64,000 bases of DNA from Ulvibacterium sp965228935 (GCF_965228935.1 NZ_OZ245846.1:1-64000); one strand, 5' to 3'. Shown: positions 18,015-27,386, counted from the first letter of the stretch. Notes: generated by a model from the letters alone, not told the origin. Program-made: numbers and translations.

Positions 18015-20429
18015 CTAATCGAAAACAAAGTTATAGGTAACGGCGAACAAAGGACTATTAAGTACGGCAAGCTCATAGGTACCCAAAGGGCTTCCTAAGA
18101 ATATGTCCGCATCCACGCCGTCCTGCCGTTGCGCATAATACAGGTTCAAAGGATTCCTCCTACTGTATACGTTGTAAATGGTAAACGTCCAGTCCCCTAC
18201 CCATCTTCTATTGGGGTTTCTCCCATATTTCACCTTCCAGGAGAAATCCAAACGATGATAGGGCCGTAAGCGCGCATTGTTCCTTTCCAAAAAAATGGGA
18301 ACGTTAATATCCTCCAAGGCAAAAACACTATTGGCCACGGTATAGGGTCTTCCGCTTTGGGCCGTAAAATTAAAGCTCCATGTATTGTACTTGTCCCCTT
18401 CAAAATTAATCGTACCATTAAAGACATGAGGACGGTCAAAATCTGAGGGAAACTGCTGGTTATTATTCACCCGGTCCGCCAATCTCTCATTAAAGGAACG
18501 TAAAAAGCTACGGGACCAGGTGTAATTGAACCAGCCATTGAACTTTCCTTTGGGTTTCCTAAAACTAAGTTCAACCCCATAGGCCTCCCCTTCCGCTTGT
18601 ACGACATCCCTTTCCAAAAACTCTTCCAGGAAAAAATCGGCACCGGGTTTATAGGTTAGATTATTCCTTGATTTTCTATAATAACCTTCGAGCCCTATTT
18701 CGATGCCACTTTCCTCCAGGTTCTTATAAAAACCAAGGCCGTAACTATCGCTTTGTTGTGGTTCAATATTCGGATCAGCGGTTTTCCAACGGGAAGTAGG
18801 CAAAGGGGTGGTTGTATTGTAAATATTTTGAAGATATTGGTTCAACCTGGCATAACTGGCCTTGAGCGACATTGTTTCACCAAGTCTATAATTAATTCCC
18901 AGTCTGGGATCCAAGCCATTATAGGTCTTTACACCCGCGCCTTTCTCAAAAAACTGAGTGTTCAACAAAGCACCCGAGTCCTCATCAAAAGTGGCTTGGG
19001 TATAGGGCCCTACGAACACAAAATGGTTAAAGCGAAGCCCTGCGGAAATGGTCAAATCCTCGGTTGCGTTCCAATTGACGTTGCCAAATCCGGCAAACTC
19101 ATAACTGGTTTCTGATTCCAAGGTAACGGGATTGATACTATTTCCTGTTCCTGGATCCAAATTTCCGGGTTCAATGTTATATCTATTGGCTTGTATACCT
19201 CCGTAATACTCCAGCTTGTCGTTCACCCTCTTGGAATATTCCGAAATAAAACTCAGATAATTGATCTTGGATTCAAACTCGATTTCGTTGTCACTATCCC
19301 TTTCCGGAAAAATGGTCTTCGGTGTATAGTCGCTTATAACAAAAATGTTCCGGAGATTGGACTCGTCCCCAAAGGTGTGTATCCAATTGAGCGTCCCGTT
19401 CAACGTCTTGAAATCATATTGATTGCTACTCGCGTTAATATTCTCTATTTGCGTAATCAAATCCAGTTGATAAAAGTCCTTGCTATAAAATCCTGTAAAG
19501 GATATTTGATCGTTTTCCGTTGGCAAGTACAACAACTTCATGGTGCCATCATAAAAATTGGCCTTGGTATCTTCCAATCGTTCCGAAAATAGGGGTAACA
19601 AAAAATCGGTAAACCCGGCCCGGCCCCCAATGTTGAGCAGCAACTTATCCTTAATAATGGGGGTTTCCAATGATAATCGACTCGATACAATGCCTACACC
19701 ACCATTCAATTTAAACTTCTCCGTATAGGGATTTTTCACCTTTATATCCAGTACCGAGGTAGACCTGCCCCCGTAGCGGGCCGGAATATTAGCCCTGTAC
19801 AAATCCACGGAAGAAATGGCATCCGGAGTAAAAACGGAAAAAAGCCCGAATAAATGGGTCGGGTTAAAAACCGGGGCATAATCATACAGTACCAGATTCT
19901 GATCCAAAGATCCTCCCCGAACGGATATGCCATTACTTATCTCCCCGGCATTGTTGACTCCGGCCAAAAGTGTCATGCCCCGCAAAACATCGAACTCACC
20001 GACAGCGGCCGGAATTTTTTTCAGTTCTTGGGAAGTCAATTTCAAAGCCCCCATTTGAGGGGTTTCGATATTCTCCAAGACCCGCTTGGCCCTTACCACT
20101 ACTTCCGAAAGTTGCTCCTCCTCTTCGTACAGTTGTACTTGGATGATCTGACTTTGATCAAGTATAACGGTTTGAACATCATCCTTAAAGCCGATAAAGG
20201 AAATCGTAACTTCATAGGTGTTTCCCGGAAGAGTTATGGAAAACCTTCCCGAGCTATTGGTTACCCCCCCGCAGTTACAAGGCCTTATCGAGATTTGGGC
20301 ATTGTCCATAGGCAGTCCCGTCGCCTGGGCCAATACTTCAAAAGACATAGCATATTCCTGTGATCTTACAAATGAGGCCAGGCCTATGGAAAAAAAGAAT
20401 GTCAATAAGAACCGTAGTTTTGTGGACAT
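18015..20429 (-). CDS. TonB-dependent outer membrane receptor with carboxypeptidase-regulatory-like domain
   Basis: The start at ATG 20429 (804 residues) places a signal peptide ending near SFVRSQ at the N terminus. A carboxypeptidase-regulatory-like beta domain follows (about 25-110), then the plug (about 120-235, with GEFDVLRGMTLLAGV and ISVRGGSLDQNLVLYD) and a 22-strand barrel to the end. The protein imports an unknown ligand across the outer membrane using TonB energy. It is the last gene of a run in which three DUF4249 lipoprotein genes precede it with short gaps (19 bases to the nearest), so the four are probably one operon. The ligand cannot be read from the sequence. Confidence 0.95.
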   Translation of the reverse strand: MSTKLRFLLTFFFSIGLASFVRSQEYAMSFEVLAQATGLPMDNAQISIRPCNCGGVTNSSGRFSITLPGNTYEVTISFIGFKDDVQTVILDQSQIIQVQLYEEEEQLSEVVVRAKRVLENIETPQMGALKLTSQELKKIPAAVGEFDVLRGMTLLAGVNNAGEISNGISVRGGSLDQNLVLYDYAPVFNPTHLFGLFSVFTPDAISSVDLYRANIPARYGGRSTSVLDIKVKNPYTEKFKLNGGVGIVSSRLSLETPIIKDKLLLNIGGRAGFTDFLLPLFSERLEDTKANFYDGTMKLLYLPTENDQISFTGFYSKDFYQLDLITQIENINASSNQYDFKTLNGTLNWIHTFGDESNLRNIFVISDYTPKTIFPERDSDNEIEFESKINYLSFISEYSKRVNDKLEYYGGIQANRYNIEPGNLDPGTGNSINPVTLESETSYEFAGFGNVNWNATEDLTISAGLRFNHFVFVGPYTQATFDEDSGALLNTQFFEKGAGVKTYNGLDPRLGINYRLGETMSLKASYARLNQYLQNIYNTTTPLPTSRWKTADPNIEPQQSDSYGLGFYKNLEESGIEIGLEGYYRKSRNNLTYKPGADFFLEEFLERDVVQAEGEAYGVELSFRKPKGKFNGWFNYTWSRSFLRSFNERLADRVNNNQQFPSDFDRPHVFNGTINFEGDKYNTWSFNFTAQSGRPYTVANSVFALEDINVPIFLERNNARLRPYHRLDFSWKVKYGRNPNRRWVGDWTFTIYNVYSRRNPLNLYYAQRQDGVDADIFLGSPLGTYELAVLNSPLFAVTYNFVFD

Positions 20430-20448
20430 AATTGGATTTGGTTTGGTA

Positions 20449-21612
20449 TTATTGGTCAATCCAAGCTTCTGGACGTATGGCTGTTCTAAATCTGGTTTCG
20501 CTACAGGGTGTCGAAACGGTTGCCGGCGGAGGCAAGGGAGAGCCAAAGGTGGGCTCCAATATTAAGGGTTCCCTTCCTTCCAGGGCTTCTTCGCTTATGA
20601 AAGTCCTGTCCACAAAAATAGACGCCACCGAGGTTGCCGCTGCCGTAAATCTGCCAAAGACAAATTCTTCGCTATCCTCTGGATTGAACATATTTCCGAC
20701 CAAACCGGCCGGTGGCGGAGCATTAAGCCCACTGTTATTATCGACCAAATCCTTGAGTACCTTATAATACTCATGTGCCGAGGGTGAAATGGCAAACTGC
20801 TGTACCTCAATGACCATATCTTCCTTCGTGTACAGGAGGGCATTGCCAATGGAAAAATCGGTAATGGTCTTACCATTGGAAAACTCATCCTCAAAAATCG
20901 GAATACTCTCCGGAAAACGGATGCGCCAACATTGGCTTTCACAAGGGTAGTCATAATAAGGTTGAAGACCGCCTATTCCCCTGGGAAGTGGTTGGCAATC
21001 ACCTTCACGCAAAAAAGATTCCCTACATTTTTCACAAATCTCCAGATTTTCATAACTGCGATAGCTCCAGTAATAATAATCGCCGACTTCCGGAGGATCG
21101 GTAAAAGACACTAAAATTTCATGGCCCGGAACGAATCTTCCACCGAAAATCTCCCTGAACTCCAGTTCGGGATCATATTGTACCCTTAACTCGGATAGCG
21201 GTACGGGATCTAATACCGTTTCTATTTCCGAGGTAAATAGCTTACCGTCGGGCATACGTATATTCAGTTTCCAGCGCTCTCCGGGAGTTACGGCAAAATC
21301 TTCCGGAGGCACATAGGCTTCCTCGATTTCAACAAGTGGAACAATGTCACCATTATCCACATTCTCCAGATTGGCCGAAGCCCCTTCCACAAAGTTAACG
21401 ACATATACCCCAAATTCGATAGCCGATATGGTTATGGAAACGAAGGAGACACCGGGTTCCGTAGAAGCAAAACCCTCAACAAAAATAAGTCCTTCGCGAA
21501 ATTCAAAATCAGGTTCTACAGGGTCAATACAACCCATGGTAGTTACAAGAGCCAAAGCGGTAAAAAAATGTATCCTAAATCCTTTTCGCATTGTCTCCTT
21601 CATGAATTTCAT
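20449..21612 (-). CDS. DUF4249 surface lipoprotein, copy 3
   Basis: The first ATG is at 21612; a later one at 21591 has AAGGAG just upstream and is an alternative. A lipoprotein signal ends at TTMGC. The mature part resembles DUF4249: an N-terminal Ig-like section, a central section with conserved cysteines (CEKC, the Cys of QPYYDYPCESQC), the block LVDNNSGLNAPPPAGLVGNMFNP, and the end motif CSETRF. DUF4249 proteins accompany TonB receptors in Bacteroidota and probably help with ligand capture or plug control. It is clearly paralogous to the next two genes upstream, closest to the middle copy. Confidence 0.9.
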   Translation of the reverse strand: MKFMKETMRKGFRIHFFTALALVTTMGCIDPVEPDFEFREGLIFVEGFASTEPGVSFVSITISAIEFGVYVVNFVEGASANLENVDNGDIVPLVEIEEAYVPPEDFAVTPGERWKLNIRMPDGKLFTSEIETVLDPVPLSELRVQYDPELEFREIFGGRFVPGHEILVSFTDPPEVGDYYYWSYRSYENLEICEKCRESFLREGDCQPLPRGIGGLQPYYDYPCESQCWRIRFPESIPIFEDEFSNGKTITDFSIGNALLYTKEDMVIEVQQFAISPSAHEYYKVLKDLVDNNSGLNAPPPAGLVGNMFNPEDSEEFVFGRFTAAATSVASIFVDRTFISEEALEGREPLILEPTFGSPLPPPATVSTPCSETRFRTAIRPEAWIDQ

Positions 21613-21723
21613 GTTTCGGAATATACGCCAAAAAAAGCTAACGTTCAATAGCAAAAGTCAGTTTTACCTTAAAAAAAGTTGAGGGAAAAAAATGCTTTAG
21701 ACTTAAAAATAAGTTTGAAGGAT

Positions 21724-22869
21724 TTACTGTTCCATCCATCCGTTTGGAGGTATTGCAGTTCTAAACCTGGTTTCCGAACATGGGGCGAAATTAATCAGTG
21801 GCAATGGTACGGGATCAAACATATCTTCCAATATAATTGGATCTCTTGGTTCCAAAGCTTCCTCCGCAATACGGCTACGTTCTATGAATGCCGAGGCTAT
21901 GGAAGTCGAGGCTGCCGTGAAACGGCCAAAAACAAAATCCTCGGAATCGTCCGGGTTTGTGATATTGCCGACCAAGGGTGCAGGTGGTGGGGCATTCAGC
22001 CCGGCATTGTCATCTACAATATCCTTCAGTACTTTATAATAATCGTATGCTGCGGCATTTATGGAAAATTGCTGTACTTCCACTACCATATCCTCATAAG
22101 TATACAAGGGTAGATTACCTATAGCAAGTTTTGATACGGATCTCCCATTGGAAAATTCATCGCTAAAGACGGAAATGCCCTCAGTATATCGTATGCGCCA
22201 ACAATCGGTCTCACAGATGTATAGATAAAAGGGAGGTAGGCCACCCCTACTTTCGGGTACAACACATTGCCCATTTCTAAAATATCCTTCAAAACACTTT
22301 TCACAGAAATCCAAATTTTCAAAAGTTCGATAGGTCCAGTAATAATAGTTCTCCAAATCGGACGGATCTTCAAAGCTTACAAGGGCCCGGTGTCCCGGGA
22401 TAAATTGCCCCCCTCTGATTTCCCGAAACTCAAGTTCCGGGTCATACTCTATTTCCAAGTTTGAAATAGGAACCGTTGGCAACACTTTTTCCTCGGTTGA
22501 AACGTAATGTGTACCATCTGCAAGAACGATATCCAACTTCCACGCTTCCCCTTCCCTGACCGCAAAACCTGCAGAAGGCAAATATTGCCCTTCAATTTCA
22601 ACCAAGGGCTCTTCATCACCTGTTGCGATATTTAAAAAACTAACTTTGGCCCCTTCCTCAAAATTCACCGTGTTCTTTCCTGATTCCCTTACGGATCTGC
22701 TTATAGTAACAAAAGAGGCCCCTGGCACGGTAGAAGCAAAACCCTCAATAAAAACGAAATCTTCGATGAACTGAAACTCAGGTTCAACAGGGTCGACACA
22801 TCCACTATGGGATGCACAAATCATCCATACCAAAAAAATCTTCAAAAGTAATCGGGGAACCTTAAGCAC
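21724..22869 (-). CDS. DUF4249 surface lipoprotein, copy 2
   Basis: The 381-residue protein starts at GTG 22869, because the first in-frame ATG (residue 16) lies inside the signal peptide. The lipobox is around SHSGC. It keeps the same landmarks as its neighbours: CEKC, the pair of cysteines in ICETDCWRIRY, IVDDNAGLNAPPPAPLVGN and the terminal CSETRFRT. It lies 64 bases after copy 1 and about 110 bases before copy 3. Tandem duplication followed by divergence is the simplest origin. Confidence 0.88.
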   Translation of the reverse strand: MLKVPRLLLKIFLVWMICASHSGCVDPVEPEFQFIEDFVFIEGFASTVPGASFVTISRSVRESGKNTVNFEEGAKVSFLNIATGDEEPLVEIEGQYLPSAGFAVREGEAWKLDIVLADGTHYVSTEEKVLPTVPISNLEIEYDPELEFREIRGGQFIPGHRALVSFEDPSDLENYYYWTYRTFENLDFCEKCFEGYFRNGQCVVPESRGGLPPFYLYICETDCWRIRYTEGISVFSDEFSNGRSVSKLAIGNLPLYTYEDMVVEVQQFSINAAAYDYYKVLKDIVDDNAGLNAPPPAPLVGNITNPDDSEDFVFGRFTAASTSIASAFIERSRIAEEALEPRDPIILEDMFDPVPLPLINFAPCSETRFRTAIPPNGWMEQ

Positions 22870-22933
22870 TTCTAGAAGTTTTAAAGTAAATATAGAAATT
22901 ATATGGGTTAACGTTACACTTCAGATTTGCCCA

Positions 22934-24079
22934 CTAGTCTATCCAACCTGTAGGACGTAGCCCTGTACTAAATCTGCCTTCATTGCAAGGGGCAAAGATA
23001 ACAATCGGTCTCGGGACCGGTTCTTCTTCTCCTTCATACTGTCCGGGCAATATGGTTTCCAAAGGTCTCCCTTCCACAAAAGTACGGTCGATGAAAACAG
23101 TTTTTACATTGGTCGAGGCAGCAGTGAATCGACCTAATACAAACTCATTTATATTGTTAGGATTGGACATATTGCCCACAAGGGCGGCAGGTAGTGGAGC
23201 ATTGAATCCGGAATTATTATCCACGATATCCTTAAGGGTCTTGTAATACCTATAGGCCGAAGCGGATATGGAAAACTGTTGCAGTTCTACCAAAATGCTT
23301 CTCTTGGTAAAGAGGGGAATATCCGCCACCGGTAAATTTGAGATTTTGGTACCGTTCGTGAATTCATCCGAAAAAATATTGATGTTGTCCTCATACCGGA
23401 TTTGCCAACAATCGGATTCACAGGCATAGGTATAGTAGGGTTTTCGAATCTGGGAGATGGTGGACGGATTGGTTCGGCACTCACCGTCCCTATATATTGA
23501 ATTGACACAAACTACACAATTTACCAATTTCTCATACGACCGAAAACGCCAATAATAATAGTTTTCCTCTTCTCCGGGGTCTTCCAAGGTAAGCGAAAGG
23601 GAGTGTCCCGGGGTAAATTCATCCAAACCTTCATTGAACAGGAGTTCGGGCTCATAGGCAGCAACCAATTCCTGGATGGGAACCGGCGCAGAGACCTTTT
23701 CGGGAAGTGAACTATACTCCCGGCCATCCGCCAGTTCAACTTTCAGTTCCCAAGTATCCCCAATTTGAGCCTTAAAATTTGCTGGGGGTAGATACAACTC
23801 TCCCTCCTCCAATAAATCTATTTGGGTCTGATCATCGGTTTTGATAAAAGAAACCTTGGCGCCACTTAAAAAGACATTATCATTTATACCGAACTCTTCA
23901 GTGGATTCCAAAATTGAAACATAGGAAGCTCCCTCAATCGTACCTACCAAGGCGTCTATATATACCAAACCTTCCTGATATCTGAACTCGGGATCCACGG
24001 GATCCACACATCCCCCTAGAAGAGAAAGCATTACCAATAGGACCACTTTCCCTAAAAATGTGTTTTTTGGATGGTGCAT
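22934..24079 (-). CDS. DUF4249 surface lipoprotein, copy 1 (first gene of the receptor operon)
   Basis: The 381-residue protein starts at ATG 24079 with a strong lipoprotein signal ending SLLGGC (Cys24), followed by VDPVDPEFRY, a motif shared by all three copies. The central cysteines (CVVC, CESDC), the segment IVDNNSGFNAPLPAALVGN and the terminal CNEGRFST match the family. It is the most divergent of the three. The operon promoter should lie between 24080 and the terminator at 24188-24225, but I see no good TAnnTTTG match there. Confidence 0.88.
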   Translation of the reverse strand: MHHPKNTFLGKVVLLVMLSLLGGCVDPVDPEFRYQEGLVYIDALVGTIEGASYVSILESTEEFGINDNVFLSGAKVSFIKTDDQTQIDLLEEGELYLPPANFKAQIGDTWELKVELADGREYSSLPEKVSAPVPIQELVAAYEPELLFNEGLDEFTPGHSLSLTLEDPGEEENYYYWRFRSYEKLVNCVVCVNSIYRDGECRTNPSTISQIRKPYYTYACESDCWQIRYEDNINIFSDEFTNGTKISNLPVADIPLFTKRSILVELQQFSISASAYRYYKTLKDIVDNNSGFNAPLPAALVGNMSNPNNINEFVLGRFTAASTNVKTVFIDRTFVEGRPLETILPGQYEGEEEPVPRPIVIFAPCNEGRFSTGLRPTGWID

Positions 24080-24187
24080 TTCCTTTTTCCGTCAAGACAT
24101 AAATATAGTAGGTTTAATCAAGTAAAACAGTCCTTGGGTAAAAAGTATTGAAACGAAATCCTATAATCGACCAAAGAGAAGGAATAT

Positions 24188-24225
24188 AAAAAAGGGCCTT
24201 ACGATAATTCGTAAGGCCCTTTTTT
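24188..24225 (-). terminator. Long intrinsic terminator, potentially bidirectional
   Basis: AAAAAAGGGCCTTACGA pairs perfectly with TCGTAAGGCCCTTTTTT around a four-base loop, giving 17 pairs with a run of T on either strand. It ends transcription of the lipocalin-like gene (stop at 24250) before the DUF4249 operon begins. Confidence 0.92.
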
Positions 24226-24249
24226 AGTTGATAAGATGTATTGGAAAAA

Positions 24250-24747
24250 CTAACCCCTTTTGAAAACGGCCTCGGCCCCCTCTAGGTTGTCCTCATCTAT
24301 AATTTCCGCTGAAACGGTAAGTGTATCGCCATTCAATTGTATGGTTACCGTATCGCTCATACCATTGCCATCCACTATGGTCAATTGATCGCCTTCCAAA
24401 CTCCAAGTGGAGGAGGTAATCTCGGCATTTTCGGGGCATTCGATTAAAAGTCCCGTACCTTCCGAGTTTACATCCGTACCGGTTTCGGTAAAATCCTTAA
24501 ATGCCGCTTCCAAAGTCTGGTCGCTTTTAAATTCCAAAGTGAAGATGTCACAGCCTTGGGAAATAAGGACCTGGATGACTTCGTTGGCCAATTTTATCTC
24601 TCCATCGGCATCATCAACATTAAGTTCGGTAAAACTCCATGTTCCTATCAAGGAGTTATCGCCTCCTTTATTCTCGCCTTCATCATCAGAGGAACAGGCA
24701 AACAATAAGGTTGCCGAAAGAAAAAGTAATGCTACTCTTGTTTTCAT
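24250..24747 (-). CDS. Lipocalin-like lipoprotein
   Basis: ATG 24747 gives 165 residues beginning MKTRVALLFLSATLLFACSSDDE, a standard lipoprotein signal with Cys19 and an acidic surface-export-like tail. The mature part has the start LIGTWSFTELNVDD and a series of short beta strands (TLEFKSDQTLEAAF, TWSLEGDQLTIVDG, TVTIQLNGDTLTVSAEI), the layout of Bacteroidota lipocalin-like proteins. These are small barrels thought to bind hydrophobic ligands. No ligand can be assigned. It is monocistronic with its own terminator. Confidence 0.85.
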   Translation of the reverse strand: MKTRVALLFLSATLLFACSSDDEGENKGGDNSLIGTWSFTELNVDDADGEIKLANEVIQVLISQGCDIFTLEFKSDQTLEAAFKDFTETGTDVNSEGTGLLIECPENAEITSSTWSLEGDQLTIVDGNGMSDTVTIQLNGDTLTVSAEIIDEDNLEGAEAVFKRG

Positions 24748-24954
24748 TGCATTTTTATTATCCGTTGAGTGATAGTAACGCAAAAAAAACGGTAATATTT
24801 TAGCGGGGAATCGCCCCCTTTCAAAAAACAAACCTGTACGTTGCCTTTAAAAGAAGGATATTCATGAGGCATCGTCCTCCAAATACATCGCCAAACAAAC
24901 CCTAAAACAATCCCATTGAGGATTAAAAATCACAAAAAATACAAGAAAGAACCG

Positions 24955-24985
24955 TTTGGATTTCAAGTTAATAATTGTACATTTG
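24955..24985 (+). promoter_or_regulatory. Promoter of rplM-rpsI
   Basis: TTTG at 24955-24958 and TACATTTG at 24978-24985 are separated by 19 bases, an exact match to the Bacteroidota housekeeping promoter (TTTG, about 19 bases, TAnnTTTG). It lies 48 bases before the rplM start codon. Confidence 0.85.
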
Positions 24986-25033
24986 CAGCCCGTTTTACAG
25001 AATCAAAGGGTTTAATCAATAAAAAAAGACGTA

Positions 25034-25489
25034 GTGGATACATTAAGCTACAAGACAGTTTCTGCAAATAAGGCTACAGTTGACAAGCAATGGCTATTGA
25101 TCGATGCAGAAGGACAAACTTTGGGACGATTGGCTTCTGAAGTGGCCAAATTCCTTAGAGGGAAACATAAGACCAATTTTACGCCCCATGTGGACTGTGG
25201 TGACAACGTTATCGTCATCAACGCCGAAAAAATACAACTTTCCGGAAACAAATGGGAAGATAAAACGTATTTGCGGTATACGGGTTATCCTGGAGGGCAG
25301 CGATCTACTACGGCCAAGGATTTATTGGAAAAACATCCGGAACGTATTATCGAGAAATCCGTAAAAGGTATGCTTCCCAAAAACAAATTGGGGGCCGATC
25401 TTTTCAGAAACTTAAGGGTTTACGTTGGAACGGAGCATGGCCAAGAAGCGCAAAAACCTACTGTAGTAAATCTTAATGAAATCAAATAA
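25034..25489 (+). CDS. rplM: Ribosomal protein uL13
   Basis: The 151-residue protein carries the family landmarks WLLIDAEGQTLGRLAS, LRGKHKTNFTPHVDCGDNVIVINA, YTGYPGG, VKGMLPKNKLG and LRVYVGTEHGQEAQKP. It is a 50S assembly protein. The only reasonable start is GTG at 25034, as no ATG precedes the conserved region. Its stop overlaps the rpsI start by one base (TAATG), so the two are translationally coupled, as in most bacteria. Confidence 0.98.
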   Translation: MDTLSYKTVSANKATVDKQWLLIDAEGQTLGRLASEVAKFLRGKHKTNFTPHVDCGDNVIVINAEKIQLSGNKWEDKTYLRYTGYPGGQRSTTAKDLLEKHPERIIEKSVKGMLPKNKLGADLFRNLRVYVGTEHGQEAQKPTVVNLNEIK

Positions 25490-25875
25490 TGGAGACTATT
25501 CATAAAATTGGTAGAAGAAAAAAATCCGTTGCCCGGGTATATGTTTCCGAAGGAAAAGGAAGCATTACCGTGAATCAACGTGATTTAAACGATTATTTTC
25601 CTACCGCTACTTTACAATATAAGATTAAACAACCTTTTGCACTTACCGGTACCGAAGACAATTATGATGTAAACGTAAATGTTTATGGTGGAGGGGTTAC
25701 CGGACAGGCGGAAGCAATTCGTTTGGCGCTTTCCAGGGCCATGTGTGAAATTGACGAGGAAAATAGAACTATCCTTAAACCCGAAGGGCTATTAACCCGT
25801 GATCCCAGAATGGTGGAGCGCAAGAAATTTGGTCAAAAGAAAGCCCGGAAGAAATTCCAGTTCTCCAAGCGTTAA
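25489..25875 (+). CDS. rpsI: Ribosomal protein uS9
   Basis: The 128-residue protein shows IGRRKKSVARVYV, GKGSITVNQRDLNDYFP, GGGVTGQAEAIRLALSRA and the basic tail RKKFGQKKARKKFQFSKR that reaches the P site of the small subunit. It overlaps rplM by one base. Downstream lies the structured leader of rpsB. Confidence 0.98.
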   Translation: METIHKIGRRKKSVARVYVSEGKGSITVNQRDLNDYFPTATLQYKIKQPFALTGTEDNYDVNVNVYGGGVTGQAEAIRLALSRAMCEIDEENRTILKPEGLLTRDPRMVERKKFGQKKARKKFQFSKR

Positions 25876-25950
25876 TTGGTGCTAAATTCATCTCAGTACC
25901 CACTGAACGTATTTGGACTCTTTATTTGAAAAATTGATTGAATAAACAAA

Positions 25951-26100
25951 CCCTGAAACAAGTTCAGGGATAGATAACCAAGTTCATTGAAAGTCTTCGC
26001 TTCCGGGCGGGGACAATTAAAATCCTTAATGTGCTTTCCAAAGCACCAAGGTAAGTTAGTTTAGCATCTAAATGCTGGAGGCTTCCGTTCAAATTTCGGA
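25951..26100 (+). promoter_or_regulatory. Structured 5' leader of rpsB (candidate ribosomal-protein autoregulatory RNA)
   Basis: The 273-base gap before rpsB contains five successive hairpins. They are CCCTGAA/TTCAGGG (25951-25969), GTCTTCGC/GCGGGGAC with loop TTCCGG (25993-26014, eight pairs including two G-U), GTGCTT/AAGCAC (26031-26046), AGCAT/ATGCT (26063-26076), and TCCG/CGGA (26084-26100). None is followed by a run of T, so they are not terminators. A compact array of stems just before a ribosomal gene suggests a binding site for S2 that represses its own translation. That role is inference. I do not know a named Rfam family that it matches. Confidence 0.5.
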
Positions 26101-26148
26101 TACCACTCCCGTATTGCTAATTCAAAGGAACGTAAACTAATAGTAAAA

Positions 26149-27345
26149 ATGGCTAAGAAAGTCGAAGTAAAACAATTATTGGAAGCAGGTGTGCATTTTG
26201 GCCACCTCACGAGAAAGTGGAATCCGAACATGGCTCCTTACATCTACATGGAGCGCAATGGGATCCACGTCATCAATCTTTACAAAACCGTAGCAAAGTT
26301 GGATGAGGCCAATGCGGCACTCAAAAAAATTGCGGCCTCTGGTCGTAAAATTCTCTTCGTAGCTACCAAAAAACAAGCCAAGGACATTGTAGCCGAAAAG
26401 GTTTCCAATGTAAATATGCCCTATATCACGGAAAGGTGGCCCGGAGGAATGTTGACAAACTTTGTTACCATCCGTAAGGCGGTAAAGAAAATGGCTTCCA
26501 TAGATCGAATGAAAAAAGACGGTACGTTCAACACCTTGTCAAAGAAAGAACGTCTACAGGTAGATCGTCTTCGTGCGAAGCTGGAGAAAAACCTGGGTTC
26601 CATTTCGGAAATGACACGATTACCCGGAGCCCTTTTTGTTGTGGACACCATGCGCGAGCACATAGCCGTTAAGGAGGCACAGAAATTGAATATCCCTATT
26701 TTCGCCATGATCGATACCAACTCCGATCCCAGGGATATTGATTTTGTTATCCCTTCCAATGATGACGCCTCCAAATCCATTGACATCATCATGACCCATG
26801 TGACCAATGCGGTTGCCGAAGGTTTGGCGGAGCGAAAAGCCGAAAAACAGTCCGATAGGGAGGGCAGTGAAGAGCCAGAATCTCCAGAATCACCTAAGGC
26901 CGAAATAGTGGAAGAGGCCACTCAGGAAACTCCGGAAACCACAAAATTGGAGACCGTTGAGCCTGAAAAAGTAGCTGAAACGGAAGAAGTTGAAGAAGTT
27001 GCCGTTATTGAAGAAGCTCCAAAAACCGAAGAAAAAAAAGAAGAGCCCAAAAAGGAGACCGCTGAAGCTCCAAGCGAGGAGAAACCAGAAAAGGGTGATG
27101 ACCTGACTAAAATAGAGGGTATAGGGCCGAAGGCGGCAGAAGCGATCGTAAATTCAGGAATAGTATCTTTTGCCGATTTGGCAAAAGCCAAATCCGATAA
27201 AATAAAGGAAATCTTGACCGAAGCCAGTTCGCGTATGGCGCACTTGGATCCCACATCATGGCCCAAGCAAGCCAAAATGGCCGCCGATGGCAAATGGGAC
27301 GAGCTAAAGGAATGGCAGGACAAGGTAAAAGCCGGAGTAGAATAA
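26149..27345 (+). CDS. rpsB: Ribosomal protein uS2 with acidic linker and C-terminal helix-hairpin-helix domain
   Basis: Residues 1 to about 235 are a normal uS2 (LLEAGVHFGHLTRKWNPNM, FVATKKQAKDIV, ERWPGGMLTNF, DTNSDPRDIDFVIPSNDDA). The protein then continues for about 160 residues, so at 398 it is far longer than the usual 230-260. The extension is a Glu/Pro/Thr/Lys-rich linker (about 236-315) followed by a folded-looking module (316-398) with DDLTKIEGIGPKAAEAIV, a helix-hairpin-helix motif, and DPTSWPKQAKMAADGKWDEL. I recall a similar module on L21 of some flavobacteria. It may bind RNA or DNA or help ribosome assembly; the role is unknown. tsf follows, as is usual. Confidence 0.97.
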   Translation: MAKKVEVKQLLEAGVHFGHLTRKWNPNMAPYIYMERNGIHVINLYKTVAKLDEANAALKKIAASGRKILFVATKKQAKDIVAEKVSNVNMPYITERWPGGMLTNFVTIRKAVKKMASIDRMKKDGTFNTLSKKERLQVDRLRAKLEKNLGSISEMTRLPGALFVVDTMREHIAVKEAQKLNIPIFAMIDTNSDPRDIDFVIPSNDDASKSIDIIMTHVTNAVAEGLAERKAEKQSDREGSEEPESPESPKAEIVEEATQETPETTKLETVEPEKVAETEEVEEVAVIEEAPKTEEKKEEPKKETAEAPSEEKPEKGDDLTKIEGIGPKAAEAIVNSGIVSFADLAKAKSDKIKEILTEASSRMAHLDPTSWPKQAKMAADGKWDELKEWQDKVKAGVE

Positions 27346-27386
27346 AAAATAAACTTTTAGTAAAATAAATCCAGGATATGCAATCG

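Noticed and set aside
19191..20363. Several plus-strand frames over the TonB receptor gene
   Set aside because: They are antisense to a well-supported receptor and have no recognisable domain or start context.
26421..27323. Serine-rich minus-strand frames opposite rpsB
   Set aside because: The Ser/Val-rich composition is the complement of the Glu/Lys-rich S2 linker, so this is a shadow.
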